Below are positions 28,595 through 38,064 of a stretch of DNA of 64,000 nt, one piece after another. The stretch is taken from NCBI RefSeq assembly GCF_902706225.1, contig NZ_CACSKB010000013.1, forward strand, positions 21,133-85,132, written 5' to 3'. The notes under the pieces were generated by a model. The model made no database searches. It saw nothing but the letters and a program-made list of their open reading frames with translations, and was not told the origin of the DNA. Every line of letters starts with the position of its first letter. The first letter of the stretch is position 1. The position numbers and the translations under genes are program-made. Source of the DNA: Microbacterium sp. 18062 (GTDB lineage: Bacteria; Actinomycetota; Actinomycetes; Actinomycetales; Microbacteriaceae).

Positions 28595-30177
28595 GGTGCT
28601 CCCATCGGTGCGGGGTCGGAGAGGATGTCGGCATCCTCGGTCGGATCGGTCGTCGGATCGGTCGGGTCGTCGCCGTGCTCGCGCGTGGCGTCGCCTGCCC
28701 GCAGGAACTCGGAGCCGTCGGTGGCGGCGAGCATCGCGCGGAACGCGTCGACGGTGCCGGGCCACAGCAGGGTGAGGCGTCCGGAGCGCTCGTCGACGTA
28801 CCAGTTGCGGCATCCGCCGGCGACCCTGGGCGTCGCGGCGGCGGCGCTGTCGATCTCGGCGCTGTAGGCGCGCTCTGTCTCGGAGCGCACGCGCAGCACC
28901 CCGCCGAGGGCGGATCGCCGGCCGAGCGCGCGCGAGACGTAGCCGGCCTGCTCTTCCGCCATGAGCACCGAGGAGTTGTGGCCGAGCGAGGCGTTGGGGC
29001 CGTTGAGCACGAAGAGGTTCGGGAACCCCGAGACGACCGTGGACGCGAACGAGGTCATGCCGCCGCTCCAGTGGGCGGCGAGGGTCTGGCCGCACTCGCC
29101 GCGCACCAGGTCGGCGTAGGGCTGGCGCGACGAGGCGAACCCGGTCGCGAGCACCAGCGCGTCGGCCTCGTACCGGGCGCCGCTCGCGGCGACGAGCGTG
29201 TGTCCCTGGACGGCGACCAGGGCGGACGCCTCCAGCGCGACCCGGTCGGAGGCCACCGCCGGGTAGAAGTCGTCGGAGAGCAGCACCCGCTTGCAGCCGA
29301 ACGCGTAACGGGGGGTGAGCGCGTCGCGCAGCACCGGGTCGGCGACCTGCGAGCGCAGGTGGGCGAGGGCGGACGCCTCGGCCTCGGCGGCGGCCCGCGC
29401 ATCGCCCGACCGCGAGGCGAACCGGGCCTCCCCCTCCGCGTACAGCTCGGCGCGCAGGGCCGCGAGCTCGTCGGGATGCCGGGCGAACCGCGCGCGCTCG
29501 GCGTCGGTGTACGAGCGCTCGTCGCGGGGCACGATCCAGGCGGGGGTGCGCTGGAAGAGCGTCACACGGCCGGCCGTGCGCGCCAGCTCCGGCACGAGCT
29601 GCACGGCCGAGGCGCCCGTGCCGACGACGGCGACGCGCGCACCCTCGAGGGGCGCGTCGTGGTCCCACCTCGCCGAGTGGAACACGGGTCCGGGAAAGCC
29701 CGCGAGGCCAGGCAGGTCGGGGATCGCAGGCTCGGTGAGCCGGCCGCACGCCAGCACGAGAGCATCCGCCTCGATCACGCCGGGCTCGGATCCGCCGGTC
29801 TCGACGCGCCACAGGGCGGCTGCGGCATCCCAGCGCGCCGACTGCATCGGCGTGCCCAGGCGCAGATGGGGTGCCAGCCGTTCGGCGATGACGATACCGC
29901 GGAGGTAGTCGTGGATCTCGGACCCTCGTGCATACAGTCCCGACCATCCCGGATGCGGGTGGTCGGCGAAGCCGTAGAGATGGCTCGGCACGTCGCACGC
30001 GACGCCGGGGTAGGTGTTGTCGCGCCAGGTGCCGCCGACCGAGGAGCCTCGCTCGATGATCGTGAAGGACTCGCGGCCGGCGCGCCGCAACGCCATCGCC
30101 ATCGCCAGCCCCGCGAATCCGGCGCCGACGATCGCGACCTCGACGCGCTCGGGCGTGCGTTCCTGAGCCTTGGTCAC
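28591..30177 (-). CDS. Flavin-containing monooxygenase, Baeyer-Villiger type
   Basis: 528 residues. Two Rossmann motifs bind FAD (VAIVGAGFAGLAMAM, residues ~13-27) and NADPH (VAVVGTGASAVQLVPEL). Between them FPGPVFHSARWD matches the Baeyer-Villiger fingerprint FxGxxxHxxxW(P/D). It inserts oxygen into ketones or hydroxylates N or S atoms. GTG 30177 overlaps the fbiC stop by GTGA, and the stop overlaps fgd by ATGA, so it is locked into the F420 operon. Such a gene between fbiC and fgd is unusual. The C-terminal ~30 residues are acidic and low-complexity (DDPTDPTTDPTEDAD). Confidence 0.88.
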   Translation of the reverse strand: MTKAQERTPERVEVAIVGAGFAGLAMAMALRRAGRESFTIIERGSSVGGTWRDNTYPGVACDVPSHLYGFADHPHPGWSGLYARGSEIHDYLRGIVIAERLAPHLRLGTPMQSARWDAAAALWRVETGGSEPGVIEADALVLACGRLTEPAIPDLPGLAGFPGPVFHSARWDHDAPLEGARVAVVGTGASAVQLVPELARTAGRVTLFQRTPAWIVPRDERSYTDAERARFARHPDELAALRAELYAEGEARFASRSGDARAAAEAEASALAHLRSQVADPVLRDALTPRYAFGCKRVLLSDDFYPAVASDRVALEASALVAVQGHTLVAASGARYEADALVLATGFASSRQPYADLVRGECGQTLAAHWSGGMTSFASTVVSGFPNLFVLNGPNASLGHNSSVLMAEEQAGYVSRALGRRSALGGVLRVRSETERAYSAEIDSAAAATPRVAGGCRNWYVDERSGRLTLLWPGTVDAFRAMLAATDGSEFLRAGDATREHGDDPTDPTTDPTEDADILSDPAPMGAP

Positions 30178-32594
30178 CGCACCGCCGCCTTGCGGTCGGC
30201 CGGCGGCTCGCGGTAGTCGGTGGTGCGCTGGCGGAACGGGCGGAACAGGCGCTGCGCGATGCGTGCGGCGTCGTGCAGCGGAAGCTCCTGGCCGTGCTCG
30301 ATGCCCGCCTCGGGCCGCACGCGGCCGTCGAGGAGCGTGCCGCCGAGGTCGTCGCCGCCCGCACGCAGCAGCTCGGCCGCGACCTCGCGGCCGTACCGGG
30401 TCCACGGGATCTGGATGTGAGGGATGCTGCCCGACACCAGCAGCCGGGAGACGGCGACCATCGCCCGGTGCTCGTCGAGGTCCCCGCGGCCGGCCACGAG
30501 CGGCACGCCATGGCCCGGCAGCGGGATCGGCACGAACTCGCTGAACCCGCCCCCGGCTCCCGCGGCGGTCGCGGCATCCTGGATCGCGCGCAGCCGTCTC
30601 AGGTGCGCGATGCGCTCGCCGGTCGTCTCGACGTGCCCGTAGAAAAGCACCGACGTCGAGCGGAACCCCGCCCGGTGCGCGGCGGCGATGCCCTCGACCC
30701 AGCGGTCGATCTCCAGGTCGCCGGGGGCCACGCGTGCGCGCACCCGCTCGCTCAGCACCTTGACCCCGGTGCCCGGTACGGTGTCCACGCCCGCGGCGCG
30801 CAGCGCCGCGAGCGCGCCGTCGAGCCCGAGCCCGCCGCGGTCGGCGAGATCCCAGACGTCCTGCGGGCGGTAGGCGTGCAGGTGGCTGCGGCCGGCCGCG
30901 GCCTTCACGGCGCGGGCGATCCGCAGGTAGCCTTCCGGGTCCTCGCCGGCGGGCAGCATCCCCTGCACGCACAGCTCGGTCGCGCCCAGCTCCCACGCGT
31001 CGGCGGCGATGTCGCCCGCGTCGGCGAGCGTGAACGTCGCCGGGTCGTCGCCGCGAACGCTGCGAAGCCCCGTGGAGGTGAGGTTGCGGTTCACGACGAG
31101 GCTCACCGCCTCGCCCACGGTGTAGCGGCGCACGTCGTCGGCGGCCTGGACGAGCGTGTCGAGATCGTCGCCGGTGGATTCCAGGAGCGTCGCCCACTCG
31201 GCGTCGTCGAGGCTCAGCGGGTCACTCGGCGCATGCTCGACGAGCCTGCGCCCCGGGCGCCCCGTCGACCGCACACGTCCTCCCGCGGGCCGTGTTCCGG
31301 AACCGGCGCGCTCCGTCGCCCCGGCCGGATCGACCGTGGCACGGGGTGCGGGGGATGCGGCGGCCAGGCCCGTGGCGGGCTCGGCGAGCGCGGCGACGGC
31401 GCCGTGCAGCACCGGGTCGATCCAGCGGTCGCGGTCGATCACGTACTCCGGCTGCGCGGTCAGCCGCTCGCGCAGTGCGAAGCCGAGCGACGCGGTGCGC
31501 TCGGCGAGCTCGTCGATGTGCGGCCACGGCCGCTCCGGGTTGACGTGGTCGGCGGTCAGCGGCGACACGCCGCCCCAGTCGTCGGCCCCGGCGCGCACCA
31601 GCAGCTCGAACTCGGACGGGTCGGAGAGGTTCGGCGGCACCTGGACGCGCATCCGCGGCCCCATCACGATGCGGGTCACCGCGACGGCGGCGACGTACTC
31701 GAGGAGCGCGGCATCCGCGGCCCCCGCCATCGCCGTGCGGGGCTTCGCGCGGAAGTTCTGCACGATGACCTCCTGCACGTGACCGTGCCGGGCGTGCGCG
31801 TCGCGCAGCGCGACGCGCGACTCGGCGCGGTCGCGCAGCGTCTCGCCGATGCCGACGAGGATGCCGGTCGTGAACGGCACCCGTGCCCGGCCGGCGTCCT
31901 CGATCACGGCCAGGCGCACCGCCGGGTCCTTGTCGGGCGAGCCGTGGTGCACCTGGCCGGGCTCCTCGAACAGCCGTCGCGAGGTCGTCTCGAGCATCAT
32001 CCCCATCGACGGGGCGACCGGCCGCATCGCCGCCAGCTCATCGAGTGACATGACGCCGGGGTTGGCGTGCGCGAGCATCCCGGTCTCGTCGGTGATCAGC
32101 CGCGCCATCGCCTGGACGTAGTCGAGGGTCGAGGCGTAGCCGTGCTCGTCGAGCCACGTACGCGCCTCGGGCCAGCGGTCCTCGGGGCGGTCGCCGAGGG
32201 TGAGCAGCGCCTCTTTGCAGCCCATCGCCTGACCCTGCCGGGCGACCGCGAGCACCTGGTCGCCGGTCATGTAGACGGGCTTGTGCTTCTTGAGGAGCTG
32301 GCCGGGCGTGTCGACGAAGATGCAGTAGTGACAGCGGTCGCGGCACAGCGTCGTGAGCGGCACGAACACCTTGCGGGAGTAGGTGATCACCCCGGGCCGA
32401 CCGGATGCCTCCAGCCCCGCGTCACGCACCCGCGACGCCGACGCGAGTACTTCCTTGAGCATGGCAGGGGCCCCGCCAAGGAGCATCTCGGTTTGTGCGA
32501 CGTCAAGTCGTTCGCCTGTCTCAGCGAGTCGCAGTGCCTCACGGAGCGCTTCTCGTTCCGACATCGACGAGCGTGGCGGCTCGATAATGGTCAT
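30174..32594 (-). CDS. fbiC: FO synthase FbiC-like (CofG-CofH fusion) lacking the CofH iron-sulfur cysteines
   Basis: 806 residues. FbiC joins an aminouracil and tyrosine to make FO, the deazaflavin core of F420, with two radical-SAM halves. The CofG half is intact: LCRDRCHYCIF (CxxxCxxC, about residue 85), then LTLGDRPE and HANPGVMS. The CofH half keeps VVNRNL, ATELCVQG, DTVPGTGVKVL, FYGHVET and DLGGTLLDG, but the expected CxxxCxxC loop after VVNRN is replaced by LTSTGLRSVRGDDPATF, with no cysteine and about 15 residues fewer. I start at ATG 32594 (GAGAG upstream). It follows mmsA by 88 bp on the same strand; G+C jumps abruptly here. Family sure, activity doubtful. Confidence 0.85.
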   Translation of the reverse strand: MTIIEPPRSSMSEREALREALRLAETGERLDVAQTEMLLGGAPAMLKEVLASASRVRDAGLEASGRPGVITYSRKVFVPLTTLCRDRCHYCIFVDTPGQLLKKHKPVYMTGDQVLAVARQGQAMGCKEALLTLGDRPEDRWPEARTWLDEHGYASTLDYVQAMARLITDETGMLAHANPGVMSLDELAAMRPVAPSMGMMLETTSRRLFEEPGQVHHGSPDKDPAVRLAVIEDAGRARVPFTTGILVGIGETLRDRAESRVALRDAHARHGHVQEVIVQNFRAKPRTAMAGAADAALLEYVAAVAVTRIVMGPRMRVQVPPNLSDPSEFELLVRAGADDWGGVSPLTADHVNPERPWPHIDELAERTASLGFALRERLTAQPEYVIDRDRWIDPVLHGAVAALAEPATGLAAASPAPRATVDPAGATERAGSGTRPAGGRVRSTGRPGRRLVEHAPSDPLSLDDAEWATLLESTGDDLDTLVQAADDVRRYTVGEAVSLVVNRNLTSTGLRSVRGDDPATFTLADAGDIAADAWELGATELCVQGMLPAGEDPEGYLRIARAVKAAAGRSHLHAYRPQDVWDLADRGGLGLDGALAALRAAGVDTVPGTGVKVLSERVRARVAPGDLEIDRWVEGIAAAHRAGFRSTSVLFYGHVETTGERIAHLRRLRAIQDAATAAGAGGGFSEFVPIPLPGHGVPLVAGRGDLDEHRAMVAVSRLLVSGSIPHIQIPWTRYGREVAAELLRAGGDDLGGTLLDGRVRPEAGIEHGQELPLHDAARIAQRLFRPFRQRTTDYREPPADRKAAVR

Positions 32595-32682
32595 CGATCT
32601 CTCGTACATCGATAGTCAGATGCGATCCAGATGAGCACCTCACGCTTACCGGTGAACGGAACGATCGTGCGAACACTCCCTA

Positions 32683-34188
32683 TCAATTCTGGGGGAAGCC
32701 CAGGTTGATGCCGCCGTGGGAAGGATCGAGCCAACGAGACGTCACCGCCTTCTCCTGTGTGAAGAAGCGGAAGCCCGCAGTACCGTAGGCCTTTGAGTCG
32801 CCGAAGATCGAGTCCTTCACACCACCGAACGAGTGGTAAGCGACCGGGACGGGGATCGGTACGTTGACACCGATCATGCCGACCTCGACCTCGTTCTGGA
32901 ATCGGCGGGCCACTCCCCCGTCGTTGGTGAAGATCGCCGTGCCGTTGCCGAAGGTGCCATTGTTGATCAGCTCGACACCCTCCTCGTATGAGTGCACACG
33001 CACCACCGAGAGCACGGGGCCGAAGATCTCGTCAACATAGACCGAGGACGAGGTGGGGACGTGATCGATCAGGGTGGGACCGAGCCAGAACCCGTCGGCA
33101 TCCCCGTCGACCTCGATTCCACGGCCGTCTACAACGACCGTCGCGCCATCGGCGTCAGCGACATCGATGTAACCCGCGACTTTGTCCCGATGCGCCTCGG
33201 TGATCAGCGGGCCCATGTCGCAACCGCGGCGACCATCTCCCGTCCTCAGACCCGCCATCCGCTCTTGGACCTTCGCGACGAGCTCGTCTGCAATCGTGTC
33301 GACTGCAACGAGCACTGAGATGGCCATGCAGCGCTCTCCTGCGGAGCCAAATCCTGCATTGATGGCGGCATCGGCCGCGAGGTCCAGATCGGCGTCGGGC
33401 AGCACCAGCATATGGTTCTTGGCGCCGCCGAGAGCCTGTACGCGCTTGCCGTTCTTAGCGGCGGTCTCGTAGATGTACTGGGCGATCGGTGTTGATCCCA
33501 CGAAGGAGATGCTCTTCACATCCCCGTGGTTCAGGAGGCCGTCGACAGCCTCCTTGTCACCGTGCAGGACATTGAAAACTCCGTCGGGCAAACCTGCCTC
33601 CGCGAACAGCGCTGCCAGCCAGTTCGCCGCCGACGGGTTCTTCTCGCTCGGCTTCAGCACCACCGTGTTACCCGCAGCGATCGCTATGGGGAAGAACCAC
33701 ATCGGCACCATTGCCGGGAAGTTGAAGGGGCTGATGATCCCCACCACGCCGAGCGGCTGCTTAATGCTGTAGACATCGACTCCGGTCGAGACGTTCTCGG
33801 AATACTCGCCCTTGAGGAGGTGCGGGAAGCCGGTGGCCAGTTCGACGACCTCAAGGCCACGGCTGATCTCCCCCAGAGCATCCGAAACGACCTTGCCATG
33901 CTCAGCGGTGACGATCTCAGCGAGTTCGCTCTTCCTGCTGTTGAGCAGCTCACGGAACGCGAAGATCACCTGCTGGCGCTTCGCCATGGAAGTGTCCCGC
34001 CAGGCTGGGAAGGCCGCCTTCGCCGCGGCGACCGCGGCATCGATCTCGGTCGGTCCCGCGAGCGCGACGCTCTTGGCCTGCTTGCCGAGCGCGGGATCAA
34101 AAACGGGCGCCGTGCGGCTGCTCGTCGGGGTCAACTCTCCTCCACCGACCCAATGCTGGATCACAGGAAGCGCGTCGATTGTCGTCAT
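32683..34188 (-). CDS. mmsA: CoA-acylating methylmalonate-semialdehyde dehydrogenase
   Basis: 501 residues, the MmsA/IolA branch of aldehyde dehydrogenases, which converts malonate- or methylmalonate-semialdehyde with NAD and CoA to acetyl- or propionyl-CoA plus CO2. Motifs: ISPFNFPAMVPMWFFPIAIA, SFVGSTPIAQYIYETAA, ALGGAKNHM and the catalytic Cys in AGERCMAISV. No general-base Glu, as expected for this CoA-dependent branch. AAGGAA precedes ATG 34188. It finishes the pathway begun by the dihydropyrimidinase and transaminase in the same operon, acting on the semialdehydes from beta-alanine or beta-aminoisobutyrate. Confidence 0.95.
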   Translation of the reverse strand: MTTIDALPVIQHWVGGGELTPTSSRTAPVFDPALGKQAKSVALAGPTEIDAAVAAAKAAFPAWRDTSMAKRQQVIFAFRELLNSRKSELAEIVTAEHGKVVSDALGEISRGLEVVELATGFPHLLKGEYSENVSTGVDVYSIKQPLGVVGIISPFNFPAMVPMWFFPIAIAAGNTVVLKPSEKNPSAANWLAALFAEAGLPDGVFNVLHGDKEAVDGLLNHGDVKSISFVGSTPIAQYIYETAAKNGKRVQALGGAKNHMLVLPDADLDLAADAAINAGFGSAGERCMAISVLVAVDTIADELVAKVQERMAGLRTGDGRRGCDMGPLITEAHRDKVAGYIDVADADGATVVVDGRGIEVDGDADGFWLGPTLIDHVPTSSSVYVDEIFGPVLSVVRVHSYEEGVELINNGTFGNGTAIFTNDGGVARRFQNEVEVGMIGVNVPIPVPVAYHSFGGVKDSIFGDSKAYGTAGFRFFTQEKAVTSRWLDPSHGGINLGFPQN

Positions 34189-34214
34189 TGGTTCTGTTTC
34201 CTTAGTCAGTTCTG

Positions 34215-35567
34215 TCAGAGCGCCGCGAATGCCGCGTCGTAGATGGAGATCGCTTTGTCGACCTCCGCCTCGGTGACGACGCAGGGCGGCACCACGTGCA
34301 ATCGGTTGTCCGCGAAGAACGGCAACAGGCCTTGGGAGAGCATTGCCGATTTGAGTTTGCCGATGACTGCGGCAGGTACCGGTTCCCGAGTGGAACGGTC
34401 TGCGACCAGGTCGAGCGCCCAGAAGACACCGAGGCCGCGCACATCGCCGATGATCGGGTGCCTGTCTGCGAGATCGGCGAGTCCGAGAGCGATCTTCTCT
34501 CGCCCGATCCGATCAGCATTCGCCACGATTCCTTCCGCCTCCATCGCGTCGAGCGTGGCTACTATCGCCGCCATGGCGAGCGGATGTCCCGAGTAGGTGA
34601 GACCGCCGGGGTAGACCGCGTCATCGAAGGTCTCAGCGATCATCGATGGGATGATCACACCTCCTGCGGGGACATAGCCGGAGTTCACGCCCTTTGCGAA
34701 TGTGATGAGGTCGGGCAGCGCGACTTCACCGTCCTCGGCCAGCGACTGGAAGGCGAACCAGCCGCCCGTGCGTCCGAATCCAGCCATCACCTCGTCGAAG
34801 ATCAGAACGATGCCGTATCGGTCTGCGATTGCACGCACCCCAGCCAGGTATCCGGGGGGCGGAACGATCACACCTGCCGTGCCCGGAATGGTCTCGATCA
34901 GGATGGCGGCGATCGATCCGGCGCCCTCTGCCTGAATGACCCGCTCGAGGTGGTGCAGCGCGCGGTCCGATTCCTCTTCCGGGGACGCCGACCAGAATTC
35001 CGAACGATAGGTGAACGGGCCGAAGAAGTGCACGTGTCCGCGCGAGTACTCATTCGGTACGCGCCGCCAGTCTCCAGTGGCCACGATGGCTGCTCCGGTG
35101 GCACCGTGGTAGGAGCGATAGGCAGAAAGAACCTTGTCACGCCCTGTGAACAGGCGTGCCATCCGGATGGCGTTCTCGTTGGCATCGGCGCCACCGTTGG
35201 TGAAGAACACCTTGCTGAACGAGGGGCCGGCACGGTCGAGGATTCGCTGTGCGGCGTGACCGCGCGTGAGATTGGCGTGCGCAGGCGCCACGGTGGTGAG
35301 CACATCCGCCTGCTCCTTGATCGCCGTGATCACGGCGGGATGCTGATGGCCGATGTTGGTATTGACCAGTTGCGACGAGAAGTCGAGGTACTCGTTTCCT
35401 TCGAAATCCCACACAGTCGATCCGCACCCGCCGGCAATCACCAGAGGATTCAAGGCAGCCTGAGCTGACCAAGAGTGGAAGACGTGGGCACGGTCGAGTT
35501 CACGCGAGATCTGCTGGTCGGCGGGGGCGAGCGTAAGAGACATGTACTGAGTTGCTTCGCTTTCCAT
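34215..35567 (-). CDS. Class III omega-aminotransferase (beta-alanine:pyruvate type)
   Basis: 450-residue PLP enzyme. VFFTNGGADANENAIRMAR binds the phosphate, LIFDEVMAGFGRTG holds the cofactor Asp, and the Schiff-base Lys is in LITFAKGVNSGYVPAGG. Its place between the dihydropyrimidinase and the semialdehyde dehydrogenase points to beta-alanine or beta-aminoisobutyrate as amino donor. ATG 35567 is 15 bp after the preceding stop; Met at 35543 is an alternative start. Related taurine or diamine aminotransferases cannot be excluded. Confidence 0.92.
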   Translation of the reverse strand: MESEATQYMSLTLAPADQQISRELDRAHVFHSWSAQAALNPLVIAGGCGSTVWDFEGNEYLDFSSQLVNTNIGHQHPAVITAIKEQADVLTTVAPAHANLTRGHAAQRILDRAGPSFSKVFFTNGGADANENAIRMARLFTGRDKVLSAYRSYHGATGAAIVATGDWRRVPNEYSRGHVHFFGPFTYRSEFWSASPEEESDRALHHLERVIQAEGAGSIAAILIETIPGTAGVIVPPPGYLAGVRAIADRYGIVLIFDEVMAGFGRTGGWFAFQSLAEDGEVALPDLITFAKGVNSGYVPAGGVIIPSMIAETFDDAVYPGGLTYSGHPLAMAAIVATLDAMEAEGIVANADRIGREKIALGLADLADRHPIIGDVRGLGVFWALDLVADRSTREPVPAAVIGKLKSAMLSQGLLPFFADNRLHVVPPCVVTEAEVDKAISIYDAAFAAL

Positions 35568-35582
35568 AACCGTGCGACGTCA

Positions 35583-36611
35583 TCAAACCTTGGCGGGGAC
35601 GTAGTCTCGCAAAGCCGGCATCACGACCTCGCCATAGACCCTGAGGGTCTCTTCCTTGTTGTCGTGGTCGAGGTAGCCCGCGAACTGATCGACCCCGAGT
35701 TCCTTCAACTCCTCGAGCTTCTCCTGATGCTGCTCTGCGGTGCCGATCACGCAGAATCGCTCAACAATCTCGTCTGGAACGAAGTCAACATGAGAGCTTC
35801 CCGCCTTGCCGTGCTGGTTGTAGTCATAGCCGGTCCTGGCCGCGATGTAGTCAGTGAACACCTTGGGCACATCGATGCCGGTGCCGTATTTCGCGACGAT
35901 ATCGGCTACGTGATTGCCAACCATCCCACCGAACCAGCGACACTGATCCAGCGCATGACGCCGACCCTCTTCGGTCCCGTCCGTGATGTACATCGGAGCG
36001 GCGATGCAGAACTTGACCGAATCGGGATCACGCCCGGCGCCCTCAGCGGCCTCCCGCACGTTCTTGATCATCCACTTGGCGATATCGACGTCACCACACT
36101 GCAGAATGAACCCATCGCCGACCTCACCGGCGATCTTCAACGCCATCGGCCCGTAGGCTGCCACCCAAACGTCGAGCTGAGAGTCCCGGCTCCAGGGGAA
36201 TCGGATGCTAGACCCGTTGATCTCTACCGCCCTGGAGTTAGCGAGCTCCCGAATGACGTGCACCGAATCCCGGAGCGCTTTGAGCGTCGTCGGCGAACCA
36301 TTCGTGACGCGAACCGCCGAGTCTCCGCGACCGATCCCGCAGATGGTTCGATTGCCGAAATAGGCATTGAGCGTAGCGAAAGTGGACGCCGTCACGGTCC
36401 AGTCACGGGTGGCCGGGTTGGTCACCATCGTGCCGACCTTGATCTGGGTCGTTTGTCCGAGGATTTGCGAGTAGAGGACGTAGGGCTCGTGCCAGAGCAC
36501 GTGGGAGTCATAAGTCCAGAAGTAGCCGAAACCGTGCTCCTCCGCACGGCGGGCAAGCGCGACAACGCGCGGAGCCGGAGGGTTGCATTGAACGACAACG
36601 CCGAAATCCAT
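35583..36611 (-). CDS. LLM-class F420/flavin-dependent oxidoreductase (TIGR03842-like)
   Basis: 342 residues of the luciferase-like fold, close in my judgement to the CPS_4043 / TIGR03842 group of putative F420-dependent enzymes that often sits beside dihydropyrimidinases. Motifs: ARRAEEHGFGYFWTYDSH, VGTMVTNPATRDWTV, GIGRGDSAVR and VWVAAYGPMALKIAGEVGDG. It is a single-component reductase or oxidase rather than the NtaA monooxygenase type. AAGG precedes ATG 36611. Being in the ring-cleavage operon, it may reduce or oxidise the ring or a ring-opened product; unproven. Confidence 0.85.
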   Translation of the reverse strand: MDFGVVVQCNPPAPRVVALARRAEEHGFGYFWTYDSHVLWHEPYVLYSQILGQTTQIKVGTMVTNPATRDWTVTASTFATLNAYFGNRTICGIGRGDSAVRVTNGSPTTLKALRDSVHVIRELANSRAVEINGSSIRFPWSRDSQLDVWVAAYGPMALKIAGEVGDGFILQCGDVDIAKWMIKNVREAAEGAGRDPDSVKFCIAAPMYITDGTEEGRRHALDQCRWFGGMVGNHVADIVAKYGTGIDVPKVFTDYIAARTGYDYNQHGKAGSSHVDFVPDEIVERFCVIGTAEQHQEKLEELKELGVDQFAGYLDHDNKEETLRVYGEVVMPALRDYVPAKV

Positions 36612-36630
36612 AGTGAGAGCCTTCCGATCT

Positions 36631-38064
36631 CTAGATCAGGTACTGGCTGAGGCCACGCTTGAAGTACGCGCCGTCGCCTTTTCTGCCGAGGTAGCTGTTG
36701 CCATCAACGATCTTGCGGCCGCGAGAGAACACGGTGTCAACGTGTCCGCTAATCTCGAAGCCCTCCCAGGCCGAGTAGTCCATGTTCATATGGTGCGTCT
36801 TCCCGAGGCCGATCGAGGTGTGACCGTTCGGATCGTAGATCACCACGTCACCGTCGGCGCCGGGCTGGATGACGCCCTTCTTGCCGTAGATGCCGAACAT
36901 CCGAGCCGGAGTCGTCGAGGTGAGCTCCACCCATCGCGGCAACGAGATTTCTCCCGTGACGACGCCCTGGTAGATCAGGTCCATCCGGTGCTCGACCGAG
37001 CCGATCCCGTTCGGGATCTTCGAGAAATCGCCCAGCCCCATCTCCTTCTGGCCCTTCATACAGAACGGGCAGTGATCGGTCGAGATCACCTGCAAGTCGT
37101 TCGTGCGCAAGCCCTGCCACACGTGATGCTGGTGGCCCTCGTCCTTCGATCGCAACGGCGTTGAACACACCCACTTCGCTCCTTCGAAGTCACCCCACTC
37201 GCCACCGGAGGCGCCCAGCTGGTCTTCAAGGGAGAGGTAAAGGTACTGTGGGCAGGTCTCAGCAAAGACGTTCTGGCCGTTGTCACGGGCGGCAGCTATC
37301 TGCTCCACGGCCTGCTTGGCCGACACGTGCACGATGTACAGCGGCGCACCGGTAAGGTTTGCGAGCATGATCGCCCGGTGCGTCGCCTCCTCCTCGGCCT
37401 GCCATGGACGGGAGATGCCATGGTAGTAAGGCGTGGTCTCGCCACGGTCTAGGTGCTGTTTCACGAGCAGGTCGATGACGGAGCCGTTCTCAGCGTGCAT
37501 CATGATCAGTGACCCGTTGTCGCTAGCCCGCTGCATCGCCTTCACGATCTGACCGTCGTCGCTAAGGAACACACCCTTGTAGGCCATGAAGAGCTTGAAG
37601 CTCGTGACGCCCTCGTTAATCAGCTCATCCATAGCGGTGAGCGACGAGTCCTGCACATCGGAGAGAATCTGATGGAAGCCGTAGTCGACCGCGCATTGCC
37701 CGGCAGCCTTCTCCTGCCAAAAATTGTACTGGTCGAGAACGTTCTCGCCCGCGTACTGCACCACGAAATCGATGATCGAGGTGGTCCCTCCGTGAGCAGC
37801 CGCCCTGGTGCCTGTCTCAAACGTGTCGCTAGCCTCGGTGCCTCCGAACGGCATCTGCATGTGAGTGTGCGCGTCGATCCCGCCCGGGATGACATACTTC
37901 CCGGTCGCGTCCACCACCTCATCGACACTCGACGCGAGGTCAAACCCGAGAAGGGTGCTGCCGGGGGCGAGAACAGCGGCGACCGTGTCGCCGTCGATCA
38001 GCACATCGGCGGTCGCCGTGCCCGTCGCGTTCACGACGGTTCCTCCTGTGATGAGCGTCTTCAT
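36631..38064 (-). CDS. hydA: Dihydropyrimidinase / hydantoinase
   Basis: 477-residue binuclear-zinc cyclic amidohydrolase that opens dihydrouracil, dihydrothymine or 5-substituted hydantoins to N-carbamoyl amino acids. Metal ligands: His pair in GGIDAHTHMQMPFGGTE, the carboxylated Lys in SFKLFMAYK, His in LIMMHAENG and YIVHVSAKQ, Asp in STDHCPF. The amidohydrolase C-terminal strand region PGADGDVVIYDP is present. ATG 38064 overlaps the upstream monooxygenase stop by 4 nt. The next step is provided by the M20 hydrolase at 25782. Confidence 0.94.
   Translation of the reverse strand: MKTLITGGTVVNATGTATADVLIDGDTVAAVLAPGSTLLGFDLASSVDEVVDATGKYVIPGGIDAHTHMQMPFGGTEASDTFETGTRAAAHGGTTSIIDFVVQYAGENVLDQYNFWQEKAAGQCAVDYGFHQILSDVQDSSLTAMDELINEGVTSFKLFMAYKGVFLSDDGQIVKAMQRASDNGSLIMMHAENGSVIDLLVKQHLDRGETTPYYHGISRPWQAEEEATHRAIMLANLTGAPLYIVHVSAKQAVEQIAAARDNGQNVFAETCPQYLYLSLEDQLGASGGEWGDFEGAKWVCSTPLRSKDEGHQHHVWQGLRTNDLQVISTDHCPFCMKGQKEMGLGDFSKIPNGIGSVEHRMDLIYQGVVTGEISLPRWVELTSTTPARMFGIYGKKGVIQPGADGDVVIYDPNGHTSIGLGKTHHMNMDYSAWEGFEISGHVDTVFSRGRKIVDGNSYLGRKGDGAYFKRGLSQYLI

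Noticed and set aside
30178..31197. Upstream extension of the monooxygenase frame into fbiC
   Set aside because: The extension is an arginine-rich shadow of fbiC; the GTG at 30177 overlapping the fbiC stop is the natural start.
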